DNA of 64,000 nt from Panacagrimonas sp046594215 (lineage in GTDB: Bacteria > Pseudomonadota > Gammaproteobacteria > Nevskiales > Nevskiaceae), in NCBI GenBank assembly GCA_046594215.1, contig JBKJPX010000039.1, positions 1 through 64,000 of the forward strand, given 5' to 3'. The position numbers and the translations under genes are program-made. Below are positions 42,922 through 51,182 of this stretch, one piece after another (positions within the stretch are counted from its first letter, which is position 1; every line of letters starts with the position of its first letter). The notes beneath the pieces were generated by a model. It was not told the origin of the DNA, searched no databases, and saw only the letters and a list, made by a program, of their open reading frames with translations.

Positions 42922-45851
42922 TCACCCGCCTCGATTTCAGGGATCAGGCCCAACACCCGGATCGGGAGCGGCATGTCCTGGACGACCGACACCCGGCCGT
43001 TCGTGTCCCACTCGCTCGAGCAGTACACCTCGACCAGGCCCGACAGCAGGTTCGCCGGCGTGGTGAGGCCTTCGTAATCGCGCGCCTCAACTTCCTCGAG
43101 GTTGTCCAACTGCCCGGCCTTGATGTTCCGGGTTTCTTCGACCAGCAGGCCGATGCGCTTGATCACCTTGCGACGCATGCGGATCGACTCGCCGCCCGGG
43201 TTGTTCAGGTCCAACGTGGTCATGGTCGCCGTGTACGGCAGGCCGGCCTGCACCACGACTGCAGGCGTCTCGAGCGCGATCAGCCCGCCCAGGGACACGT
43301 CGACCGAGGGCTGCACGTTGCCGTCGGCCAGGATCGCCACCGTCTTGGCCGCCAGGTGCGAGAAGCCCGAGAGCGTGTCGCGGGCGAAGGCCCAGCCCGC
43401 CACGAGGGTTCCCTGGTAGCCCAGGACCACGTTCTTGAGCGGGCGCACCGTGACGACAGTCGTCGAGGTGTACGCCACGATCTGCAGCCGCAGCTCGCCC
43501 GACGCGCCGTAGGCGAACACGATCATGTCCCCGACGTCCGACGCCGCGAACGACGCCAGCGATGCGGTCGCCGTGAGGTTGTGCCCAACCGTGAAATCCG
43601 CGCCCGTCAGCGTCACCGTGCCCAGCTGATTGCGACCGTCGAAGGTCAGGCCGGAGTCGACGAAGAAAGCGTCGCGGACGTTCGCATAGTCGCGCTCGTC
43701 CATGCGCTCGATGTAGCGTTTGGTCGTGCCCCCGACGGTCCGGCGGACCACGGCATACAGCACGTCGGCGCCCGCTTCCGTGACCACCGTCACCGACTCG
43801 AAGAATCCGTCGGTGATGTGCCGGGCCCAGCCGACGACCTGCTGCTCGGGCTGGTAGGCCATCGACAGCATCACGCCGTCATCGCGCACCGCCCACACCG
43901 TCGTAATGGGAACCTGCTGGTAGGCCCACGAAACGATCGAGTGGAACTTGACCAGGTGATCCGCGAACACGGTCAGGTCATCGCCGACGTACCCGTCCTT
44001 GTCGAACTGGTAGCCGATCGTCCGCACCTTGTAGCCGCGCGCCGCGTAGATTGCTGCGTCGTTGATCGTCAGCGCCGGCAGAGATTCCGCGCCGTTGAAA
44101 GACTGCGGCTTGAACGCGATCGTCGAAGGGGTCAGCACATCGTTCTGGCCCGTGACCGCTTTCCACTCGCCGCCGCTGGTCAGAATGACCAGGTTGTTCA
44201 GCGGAATCAGATCCCGGATGGCGTTGATCTGCCGCGCGTTGAGCGTCGCCGTGATCGAGTCGTCGTCGACCAGGGGATTCGACACGTTGAAATTCACGTA
44301 GTCGGCGATGCGCGTCAGCCATTGCGTCTGCGGGTCGGTGCGCGTGCTCGCGAAGTCGAGACGGTCGCCGTAGAACTCCACTTCGGAAGGGAACCCGTAT
44401 TGCGTCGACCACGCGCCGAACGACCAGGCGCTCGAGGTGTTGTTCGCCGACAGTTGGTCGACCGCAACGACCTTGGTATTCAACGGAGCGACCGCCAGAT
44501 CCAGGCCCCGGCCCGCATTCGGGCTGCTGGGGGTGATCGTCGCCGCCGTCAGGACCGTTGCGACATACGCCTGGTACGCCGCGCCCGAAGCCGAAGGCCC
44601 GCCGTCGAAGGTGAAAACCGTCGTCACGCCATCGCCCAGCGCGCGAAAGTAGATCGTGCCGGCCGACAGGATCTCGATCAGCGCCGCCGCAGCGGGCGCC
44701 CCGGCAAACGTCACCGAGACGTTGTACCCGGTGTAAGAGTCGCCGACGTCATACCCGGCCGTGCTCAGCTGCACGCTGTCCACGAGCACGCGATAGGTGT
44801 CGTCGCTCGCCGCCGTCGCGCCCACCATGAAGAACCGGCGATTCGCGCCGTTTCCAGTGAACGAGAACGTGCCCGACGACGTCGCGCCGCCGACGACCGT
44901 ATTCGGAAGCCGGGAGAGCACGGTCGCGTTCGCCGTGGTTCCGCCGCCGCCGCCCAGGGAGTCGATCCGAACGATGCCGAAGCCGGAGTGCAGATATTCC
45001 CAATCGACACCCGCGCGCTGTGCGAGGTCCGCGATGAGGTTCCCGTCGCCATCCGACAGCGTCCCGGCGTCGTGTATCGGGCGGATCGTGCCGGTGATGA
45101 ACTGAGCATCGCCGCCGGACGGGTTGACGACCTGGTTCGTTGCGCACCGATAGACCTTGCCGTCCGACCGACGACGTACGCCGAACGGGTTCTCGTTCTC
45201 GGTCGCGATTCGCTTGGAGGCTTCCCACTGCACGACACCCTCGAGGTGCTCCTCCTCGATCTTGAACAGGCCGCCGATGTGCCCGGCCAGGAAGATCGGC
45301 GACGCGGCCGTGAGCGTTACCGTTCCGGTCTCCGCTGAGGCGTAGACATTGATCGACTGGTCGGTGTTGACCGAGCGGAACGGGCCGTTCTTGTAGGCGT
45401 AGTCCGTCAGTGAGAACGAGGTCACCGAGGTGCGACGCAGCTCCTGCGGCGCGTGATCGGGATGGACCAGATACAGCACGTCAGCCGACTGCGTGAATCG
45501 CACGAACGGCGCCTCCGCCGCGCTCCAGGGGGTGACGATCTCGACGTGCGTCATGCCGGCCAGCAACGCCGCACCGTTGGCGTAGAAGCGCGCGTACAGG
45601 TCGCCCAATTCGATGACATACGAGATGTCGGTCGAATACTGGAACGGGATCACGATGCAGGTCACTGCGGAGTTTTTCGACTCCTTCACGAAGCGCAGGC
45701 CCGCGCGATTCTCGACGCCGCCGTAGGGCCGCACGACGAAGTTCTCGCAGGTCCGCAGGCTCGAGCCGTAGCGCGCGATGTCGACGCGGGCGTAAAGCGA
45801 AGGCGAGAGCTCGCCCCCGGAGAATGACGGCTGGAGCAGTGCGGTTCCCAT
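42918..45851 (-). CDS. Tail tubular/nozzle protein (gp12-like)
   Basis: 977 residues. It opens with the recurrent podovirus sequence LLQPSFSGGELSPSLYARVDIARYGSSLRTCENFVVRPYGGVENRAG, then contains many beta-rich blade-like repeats and GFPSEVEFYGDRLDFASTRTDPQTQWLTRIADY. By size and position it corresponds to the large tail tube or nozzle component that carries the fibres. The assignment rests on the N-terminal signature and gene order. Confidence 0.75.
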   Translation of the reverse strand: MGTALLQPSFSGGELSPSLYARVDIARYGSSLRTCENFVVRPYGGVENRAGLRFVKESKNSAVTCIVIPFQYSTDISYVIELGDLYARFYANGAALLAGMTHVEIVTPWSAAEAPFVRFTQSADVLYLVHPDHAPQELRRTSVTSFSLTDYAYKNGPFRSVNTDQSINVYASAETGTVTLTAASPIFLAGHIGGLFKIEEEHLEGVVQWEASKRIATENENPFGVRRRSDGKVYRCATNQVVNPSGGDAQFITGTIRPIHDAGTLSDGDGNLIADLAQRAGVDWEYLHSGFGIVRIDSLGGGGGTTANATVLSRLPNTVVGGATSSGTFSFTGNGANRRFFMVGATAASDDTYRVLVDSVQLSTAGYDVGDSYTGYNVSVTFAGAPAAAALIEILSAGTIYFRALGDGVTTVFTFDGGPSASGAAYQAYVATVLTAATITPSSPNAGRGLDLAVAPLNTKVVAVDQLSANNTSSAWSFGAWSTQYGFPSEVEFYGDRLDFASTRTDPQTQWLTRIADYVNFNVSNPLVDDDSITATLNARQINAIRDLIPLNNLVILTSGGEWKAVTGQNDVLTPSTIAFKPQSFNGAESLPALTINDAAIYAARGYKVRTIGYQFDKDGYVGDDLTVFADHLVKFHSIVSWAYQQVPITTVWAVRDDGVMLSMAYQPEQQVVGWARHITDGFFESVTVVTEAGADVLYAVVRRTVGGTTKRYIERMDERDYANVRDAFFVDSGLTFDGRNQLGTVTLTGADFTVGHNLTATASLASFAASDVGDMIVFAYGASGELRLQIVAYTSTTVVTVRPLKNVVLGYQGTLVAGWAFARDTLSGFSHLAAKTVAILADGNVQPSVDVSLGGLIALETPAVVVQAGLPYTATMTTLDLNNPGGESIRMRRKVIKRIGLLVEETRNIKAGQLDNLEEVEARDYEGLTTPANLLSGLVEVYCSSEWDTNGRVSVVQDMPLPIRVLGLIPEIEAGE

Positions 45852-47401
45852 CAGGTTCCAAACTTCGATGCCGCGAACGTGCCGGCCAGCCGAATTCGTT
45901 CGTGCCCGTTGAAATTAGGGTGAATGCCGTCGTTCGTCAGCGTGGCGTACATCGACACGCCAGCGATGTACGTTGCGGCCGTGGTGGAAGCCACCCCGCG
46001 CGCTACGATCGTCAATGTCGTGGCGTCCTTGATCGTGCAGAAGATGCGCTCGGTGCCGATGAGCAGCATGATCGAGGTGAAGCCCGCCGCGGTGTAGGCC
46101 GAGGTGTCGCTGACGACGATGTCGCCAACCTGCCCGACGGTCGTGATCGGCGTAGTTAGCGTGATGTTGGCGAATGGCGTCCTCCACAGCCCGCCATCGC
46201 TCGCCGTCTCCAGCACCGTCGCGATGTCGATCACGCCCCGGTAGCCTTGCGCCACATAGTTCGCACGCCGGTCCGTGTTGTACGAAACGCGGAAAGTGTT
46301 CTTGGGGGACGATGCGATCGTCTGGTTGGGGATGGACGCCCACCCATCCGTGGACGTGGTCGTGGGCGGGATCGTGGTGATCCAGCATCTACGCCCCGCC
46401 GCCTTCTGCGATGCGCACACGAAGTCCACGTCAGTCTTCGTCGTGGTGTCGCTGCTCGATGCCGCCAAGTCATTGCGACCCAGCCCACAGACGAAGTCGG
46501 TGACGTACATGCCCGTCGCGATCGTTAGGGCATCAAGCCCCGCCCGATTCGCCGAGGTGTTGAAGAACGCGGCCTGCAGCGTCCCGCGTGACAGGTTCAC
46601 GAAGGGCATCGTGTTGCGCACCGTGCGCAGCGCGTAGCCCATATTCCCGAGATCATCCGGCCAGTCGCCGGATTGATGCTGCGCAATTGAATCTCCGAAA
46701 AGCACCCCAGACTTCGCGGGGTTCGTCATCTTCGCCAGTACGATGGACGGAGGCAGCCACCCCACTCCGGTATGCGATGGGTTCGTTATCCCCGTCGTCG
46801 TGTTGGGCGTTGCACTGGCGCGCGTCAGGCCTTCGGTGTACCCGGTGATCGCACCGCCACCCGGAGTCGCCGGGGCGCTCACAAGCCGCGTGGTGCCTCC
46901 TGCCGCGTTCTGGTAGTCGGCCGTCGCGTAATCCGTCCCGACCGTCATCGAGCCGTACATGCGGATGCCGAACGAGTTGTTCGCCGCGATCGTCACGGCC
47001 TTTTCGTCGGACATGACGTAAGAGAAGGATGCCGGGCTGCTCGGAGCTCCAAGCGTCGTGCTGGCGCCTCCCGAGAACAGGAACGAGCCCTGCGATACTT
47101 GCTGCACGTTCAGGCCGACCGCGAAGTTGTTGAACACCGCGCCTGCAGCCTTTGCCACAGGTCCAGCCGCCGACATTTCCCAGTCGGCATAGACGACCTT
47201 CATCGCGGTGATGGGCTGATCGAGCGGGGCCCAGAAGATGTTCTGTCCGTTGAACGAGTCGAATGCACCCGTCGTCGTGCCTGCCGTGCCGGGGATACCG
47301 CGACCACGCGCGCCGACCGGCACGAACACCGTGCCCACGCCGCTGCCGCGGCCGAGCCCCTTGCGGCGATACGGAATTGCGAAGGCGAATCCGAGGGCCA
47401 T
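45851..47401 (-). CDS. SGNH/GDSL-type esterase in the tail module
   Basis: 516 residues. The SGNH hydrolase blocks appear in order: GVLFGDSIAQHQ (catalytic Ser, block I), CGLGRNDL (block III, GxND) and NDGIHPNFNGHERI (block V, Asp and His). The N-terminal 200 residues are beta-rich and probably a virion attachment domain. A second beta segment sits between blocks III and V. SGNH enzymes on phage tails remove acyl groups from surface glycans; the substrate here is not shown. The gene lies between two tail tube genes and overlaps both neighbours by 1 base. Confidence 0.75.
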   Translation of the reverse strand: MALGFAFAIPYRRKGLGRGSGVGTVFVPVGARGRGIPGTAGTTTGAFDSFNGQNIFWAPLDQPITAMKVVYADWEMSAAGPVAKAAGAVFNNFAVGLNVQQVSQGSFLFSGGASTTLGAPSSPASFSYVMSDEKAVTIAANNSFGIRMYGSMTVGTDYATADYQNAAGGTTRLVSAPATPGGGAITGYTEGLTRASATPNTTTGITNPSHTGVGWLPPSIVLAKMTNPAKSGVLFGDSIAQHQSGDWPDDLGNMGYALRTVRNTMPFVNLSRGTLQAAFFNTSANRAGLDALTIATGMYVTDFVCGLGRNDLAASSSDTTTKTDVDFVCASQKAAGRRCWITTIPPTTTSTDGWASIPNQTIASSPKNTFRVSYNTDRRANYVAQGYRGVIDIATVLETASDGGLWRTPFANITLTTPITTVGQVGDIVVSDTSAYTAAGFTSIMLLIGTERIFCTIKDATTLTIVARGVASTTAATYIAGVSMYATLTNDGIHPNFNGHERIRLAGTFAASKFGT

Positions 47402-47670
47402 CAGACTGCGACGTGAAACACGCCAGCCGCTGACGTGACTTGCTTAACCATGCCAACGATTTCGCCCGCGGCGAGATTCATCGTGACGGCCGTCGCCCCG
47501 GATGCTGGCACCCAGGTGTACGCGCCGGCCACATCGGCGCGGATGAAGACGGAGAAAGGCGTGTACACGTCGTTCACCACGCCCAGTTGCCAGTGAGAAG
47601 GCAGGCGCGGAACCGCCGACGAGCCTCCACCGGAGTTGTCCCACTGCGTTCGAAGATCCACGTTGGCCAT
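47401..47670 (-). CDS. Small structural-module protein
   Basis: 89 residues, no family recognised. Beta-rich (WQLGVVNDVYTPFSVFIRADVAGAYTWVPASG, TMNLAAGEIVGMVKQVTSAAGVFHVAV). It is placed just before the SGNH esterase gene and shares one base with it, so it is probably a minor virion or tail component. Confidence 0.6.
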   Translation of the reverse strand: MANVDLRTQWDNSGGGSSAVPRLPSHWQLGVVNDVYTPFSVFIRADVAGAYTWVPASGATAVTMNLAAGEIVGMVKQVTSAAGVFHVAV

Positions 47671-47682
47671 GATTGCCCCTCG

Positions 47683-48339
47683 TTAGTTTCTGCAGCTGAT
47701 TGAAATGGAATCAGGCTCGCGATCCGGCCGCGATTCCCTCATGAAGTGAGCGAGGGCGCTCGATTTCGCGGATGCCCAGCCCTGCGCAGCTTGGGTGCGC
47801 ATGTCAGCCGAAGCCTTCAGCGCAGGCGCGAGTTCAACGGCCAGGCACCACGCATGCGCGTCGACGAACTGCACCGTGAACTGGTTCGGATCAAGTACGC
47901 GCCGGACATACAGCCCATAAGGCACGTCCAGGTCGGTAACGATGATCTTGCCCGTGTCGGCCACAGCCTCGCCGCGGACTTCCCACGGATAACGCGGAGG
48001 CATCCAGCGCGCGTACCCCGCGTATTCCAGCGACGCCCACCACAGGCCCAGCGACGTGCGGCTCCCGCCGTCGTCGGTGACGTCCCGCATCGCGAGACAG
48101 TCGGCCGGGTAGCGGAACTGGTAGGACCAGCCCGGAGGCGGGTCGCCCGACACCGTCGCCAGCGCAGCCACACGCAGCGCGAAGTTCCACGGCGCGTCCG
48201 AAAGCGCCTTGTCGCGACAGTGCGCGTACCAGAGCTTGCAGGCTCGCGCGCGGGCGCTCGTGTCGTCGAGAGACTCGATCGTCTGATCGACCCCGATACG
48301 CGACAGCGCCATGTTCGCGATGGCTACCTCGGACGTCAT
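47683..48339 (-). CDS. Tail tubular protein A / head-tail adaptor (gp11-like)
   Basis: 218 residues. The opening TSEVAIANMALSRIGVDQTIESLDDTSARARACKLWYAHCRDKALSDAPWNFALR is the typical start of gp11-like adaptors, with the later YQFRYPADCLAMRDV also conserved. It forms the ring joining portal and tail nozzle. It lies downstream of the capsid genes in the normal podovirus order. Confidence 0.85.
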   Translation of the reverse strand: MTSEVAIANMALSRIGVDQTIESLDDTSARARACKLWYAHCRDKALSDAPWNFALRVAALATVSGDPPPGWSYQFRYPADCLAMRDVTDDGGSRTSLGLWWASLEYAGYARWMPPRYPWEVRGEAVADTGKIIVTDLDVPYGLYVRRVLDPNQFTVQFVDAHAWCLAVELAPALKASADMRTQAAQGWASAKSSALAHFMRESRPDREPDSISISCRN

Positions 48340-48342
48340 CGC

Positions 48343-48555
48343 TTACGACCGGTTGTGCTTCTTGGCAGCCTTGGGCATCGATCCCATCGGCTGCGGGGTA
48401 GTCTTGTCCAGCGGCGCCGGGTCAACCCCCTCGACGACTTCCTCGAGGTTCGCGCCCGGCTCGCAGCCTTCGGGAAGCGTGGTGGTCTCGCCGTGCTGCA
48501 CCATGCGGCCGTTGGCATAGAACGGCTCGCGAGAAATGTTTCGGTATTGCTTCAT
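48343..48555 (-). CDS. Small hypothetical phage protein
   Basis: 70 residues (ISREPFYANGRMVQHGETTTLPEGCEPGANLEEV, then a Pro-rich basic tail). No family recognised. A strong ribosome site (CAGGAGGGC) precedes the ATG. It is the first gene after the terminator behind the cement gene and ends 3 bases before the adaptor gene. Confidence 0.6.
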   Translation of the reverse strand: MKQYRNISREPFYANGRMVQHGETTTLPEGCEPGANLEEVVEGVDPAPLDKTTPQPMGSMPKAAKKHNRS

Positions 48556-48568
48556 GACATGCCCTCCT

Positions 48569-48599
48569 GAAAAAGGGCGGCGCCCGTGAGAGCGCCGCC
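48569..48599 (-). terminator. Intra-operon terminator after capsid genes
   Basis: On the minus strand GGGCGGCGC / GCGCCGCCC with an 8-base loop is followed by five T. It lies directly behind the cement gene, so it should partly stop transcription and keep capsid genes more highly expressed than tail genes. Confidence 0.8.
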
Positions 48600-48606
48600 C
48601 CAGGGG

Positions 48607-49077
48607 TTACGCCAGGGCCGAGATCGGCTGGCGGTCGGCGTAGGCGCGATACAGCTGCGCGTCGCTGGTCAGGAACGCGTCGAACGCGCCGGCCGTGAAC
48701 GGACCGGAAGCGACCGTGTAGCGCAAGCCGAGGTATCGCTTGTACGAACCGGCCGGCAGACGCACCGCGAGCACGATGGAGCCCGCCGTCGCGTACGTGG
48801 CGAACGCCAGCGTGCCGGTCGCCACGTGCACCACGGCGCCCGTGGTAAGGCCCGCATCCGTCGCCGACTCGAGCGTGACGATCAGCGTCGCGTCCGAACC
48901 GGTGTCGGTCACGAGCGTGTTCGTCGTCACCACGAGGTAGACCGGCTGGCCCGTGCCGATGTCACGGGTGTTGCCCGCCTGATCGGTGTTGGGCCCGAGG
49001 TCCATCACGTTGGTCGAGATGGCGGTTGCGGTGACGGCCTGCGCGTCGGAAAACTCCGCCTGAGAATCGATCATCAT
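48607..49077 (-). CDS. Bbp16-type capsid cement protein
   Basis: 156 residues (the second Met is an alternative start). Beta-rich sequence MIDSQAEFSDAQAVTATAISTNVMDLG, then VYLVVTTNTLVTDTGSDATLIVTLESA and AGSYKRYLGLRYTVASGPFTAGAFDAFLT. This is the cement/decoration protein found next to the major capsid protein in BPP-1-like phages. Ribosome site GCAGGAGAAA precedes it. Confidence 0.85.
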   Translation of the reverse strand: MMIDSQAEFSDAQAVTATAISTNVMDLGPNTDQAGNTRDIGTGQPVYLVVTTNTLVTDTGSDATLIVTLESATDAGLTTGAVVHVATGTLAFATYATAGSIVLAVRLPAGSYKRYLGLRYTVASGPFTAGAFDAFLTSDAQLYRAYADRQPISALA

Positions 49078-49116
49078 TGAAATTTCTCCTGCAAATGGGT
49101 TGAGGTCGCTTCGTGC

Positions 49117-50127
49117 TTAGACGATGCGAGCTTCGGTGCTGAGGAGCGCGTCGACCCGACGCACCGGGACTTCGGCGAACGACAGGGTGGGCTTGCCGCC
49201 CACGTTGTCGTAGGCGAGCGTTCCGGCAGCGACCTTGTTCACCGTCTGGCGACGGAGGAACGAACGGATCGTGCGGTTCGCGTAGAACGCCGGAGTGACA
49301 CCCGACAGCGACTTGATGCGCTCGAGCGCGCGGGTCATCAGATCGATGACGTCTGCACCGGTGGCCGCGTTCTTCGTCAGCGTGGCGACGTCGACGTTGC
49401 AGATGCGGACCGCATAGCGCCAGTCCTGCACCACGAGACCACACTGCCACTGGTACTTGTCCAGGTAGGCGCGGTAGCGGTTCTGCGTCGTGTCGAACGC
49501 CCAATCCTCGCCCATGTCCCGGTGGGCCAGGCCGCCCTTGCTGCCCTTCGGGTAGACGCCGTAAATCTTGCCCGCCGCCCAGCCGATCAGCCAGATCGAG
49601 GAGTTCGTCGAACCCGTGCCGCCGCCGTCGATCACGTTGTCGGCCGTCTCGGGAATCGTGGCCGACGGGGTGCCGACACGCGAGTAGCGCGGGGCCAAGC
49701 CGAGGAACTTCTCCGGGTTCGGCGACAGGTCGTTGTAGAGCAGGGTCGAGGCGAATTCCTGATTCAGTGCTTCGACGAAGCCCGAGTTCTCCTGCATGCG
49801 GTAGCCCGCGGTGTTGCCGTTGAGGTTGGCGAGATCGACGTCGACCTGACCCAGCGCCTCGAGGTTGCCGCACGCTTCATCAACCTGCGCGGTCGTGGAC
49901 TTCGAGGACGGCACGCCCTGGTTGTACTTGCGCCACACGGCGGACGGCAGGCCCGTGCGAATGCTCACACGATGGCCGGTCGGGAGGTTGCCCTCCACCC
50001 ACGGCATGTCGGTGAGGATCTCGTTTTCCTGCGAGAGCATTTCGGCGAGAGCGGACGAGCCACCATCGGGATCCGTGCGCTTGAGGATGTCCAGCAGGGT
50101 CAGGTTCTGACCGGTGAGAGTTGCCAT
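49117..50127 (-). CDS. Major capsid protein
   Basis: 336 residues. The opening MATLTGQNLTLLDILKRTDPDG and the segment AEMLSQENEILTDMPWVEGNLPTGHRVSIRTGLPS, with the end segment AAGTLAYDNVGGKPTLSFAEVPVRRVDALLSTEA, fit the HK97-fold major capsid protein of BPP-1-like podoviruses. Neighbours (scaffold upstream, cement downstream) agree. There is no N-terminal delta domain or protease in the gene, so a separate scaffold is used. Confidence 0.9.
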   Translation of the reverse strand: MATLTGQNLTLLDILKRTDPDGGSSALAEMLSQENEILTDMPWVEGNLPTGHRVSIRTGLPSAVWRKYNQGVPSSKSTTAQVDEACGNLEALGQVDVDLANLNGNTAGYRMQENSGFVEALNQEFASTLLYNDLSPNPEKFLGLAPRYSRVGTPSATIPETADNVIDGGGTGSTNSSIWLIGWAAGKIYGVYPKGSKGGLAHRDMGEDWAFDTTQNRYRAYLDKYQWQCGLVVQDWRYAVRICNVDVATLTKNAATGADVIDLMTRALERIKSLSGVTPAFYANRTIRSFLRRQTVNKVAAGTLAYDNVGGKPTLSFAEVPVRRVDALLSTEARIV

Positions 50128-50158
50128 TTGAATCTCCTATTGAGTGGGCGCGCAGCGA

Positions 50159-50842
50159 TTACTGCGCGCGTTGAGATGTGCCGCCGTACAAGCGTTCCTC
50201 GAGCGAACGCGGCCCTGCCCCTGCACCACCCGGGCGGACCAGCGCGTCTTCGCTGAGATGCTTTCCAACGCGAGAGAAGAACCGGATGACTTCGGGGTGA
50301 TTCCCGAAACCGGTCGTTTCCATCAGCTGCACCAGCTCGGGAGAGCCCATCGCCGACATGGTTTTCTGCGCGAGCTTCGAGTTCTCCTCGAACTTCTGCC
50401 CGCCGATCTCCGTGTCCGCCTTGCTCGCCGCAAGCCAGTCCTTTTCCTGCTGCGCGAAAGCCGCTTCGTTGGCCGTGGTCGACGCTTTCATGCTCGCCAC
50501 GTAGGTGTCGACCAGAGCCTGCGCCTGCGTCTGCGTCAGCCCGAGTTCCTTGAACTTCGGGGTGAACACGTCTGCGGTCGCCTGGTCCAGCGCAACGCCA
50601 TCGGGAAGCTTGAAGTCGTACTTCTCGGGGACGGCTTTGGCTGCTGCGTCTGCGTCGGCTTTCACCTTCGCTTCGGCTGCCGCCTTCACCTCGGCCTCGG
50701 TCTGCTCGACTTTCGCGGGGGCCGCTGGCGTCTCGACTTTCGTCGACTCCAACGGAGTGCCCAGCACGGTTTTGGTCGTGCCCTGCTGCGGAACATCGCC
50801 GGCCGGTTCGGTTGGTGCCTGTACGGGGGTCTGTTCACTCAT
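50159..50842 (-). CDS. Capsid scaffold protein
   Basis: 227 residues. Acidic, Ala/Lys/Pro-rich N terminus (EQTEAEVKAAAEAKVKADADAAAKAVPEKYDFKLPDGVALD) and helical C terminus. This composition and its place immediately before the major capsid gene are typical of podovirus scaffolds. A GCGCGCAG/CTGCGCGC hairpin overlaps its stop codon. It overlaps the following small gene by 8 bases. Confidence 0.75.
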   Translation of the reverse strand: MSEQTPVQAPTEPAGDVPQQGTTKTVLGTPLESTKVETPAAPAKVEQTEAEVKAAAEAKVKADADAAAKAVPEKYDFKLPDGVALDQATADVFTPKFKELGLTQTQAQALVDTYVASMKASTTANEAAFAQQEKDWLAASKADTEIGGQKFEENSKLAQKTMSAMGSPELVQLMETTGFGNHPEVIRFFSRVGKHLSEDALVRPGGAGAGPRSLEERLYGGTSQRAQ

Positions 50843-51182
50843 CGCTTACTGCTCCTTTTGCCGCGGCCGCTTCACGCAGCCGCTGCTCGTTCTTGATTCG
50901 GGTTGCCTGCGCCTGGACCATCTCGAGGTAGCGGTCGGGGCACAGACGGTTGAGGCCTTGCAGGATCGTCAGACCGACCGCCCGCTCGCCTTCGTTGAAA
51001 TAGATCCGCGAGCTCGGCTCGAACGAAGTCGAGAACACATGGCAGCGCGCCATGAGGTTCCAGAGGAATCGCTGGCCGGCGGGGAATGACGCGATCGACA
51101 CGAAGTCGTCGTCGGCCTGCTTGACGGCTTCTTCCTGACGCTTCTTCGCGTCCTGCTGGGTTTTCCAGTCGTTCGACTTCAT
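50835..51182 (-). CDS. Bbp19-like small phage protein
   Basis: 115 residues, charged and helical (DDFVSIASFPAGQRFLWNLMARCHVFSTSFEPSSRIYFNEGERAVGLTILQGLNRLCPDRYLEMVQ). The family recurs between portal and scaffold genes of BPP-1-like phages; its function is not known. It overlaps portal and scaffold genes by 4 and 8 bases. Confidence 0.7.
   Translation of the reverse strand: MKSNDWKTQQDAKKRQEEAVKQADDDFVSIASFPAGQRFLWNLMARCHVFSTSFEPSSRIYFNEGERAVGLTILQGLNRLCPDRYLEMVQAQATRIKNEQRLREAAAAKGAVSDE

Noticed and set aside
42714..45338. An 874-codon plus-strand open frame
   Set aside because: Antisense shadow of the tail tube gene, with shadow-type composition and no ribosome site.
50148..50169. GCGCGCAG/CTGCGCGC hairpin at the scaffold stop codon as a terminator
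   Set aside because: A good stem, but no T-run on either strand.
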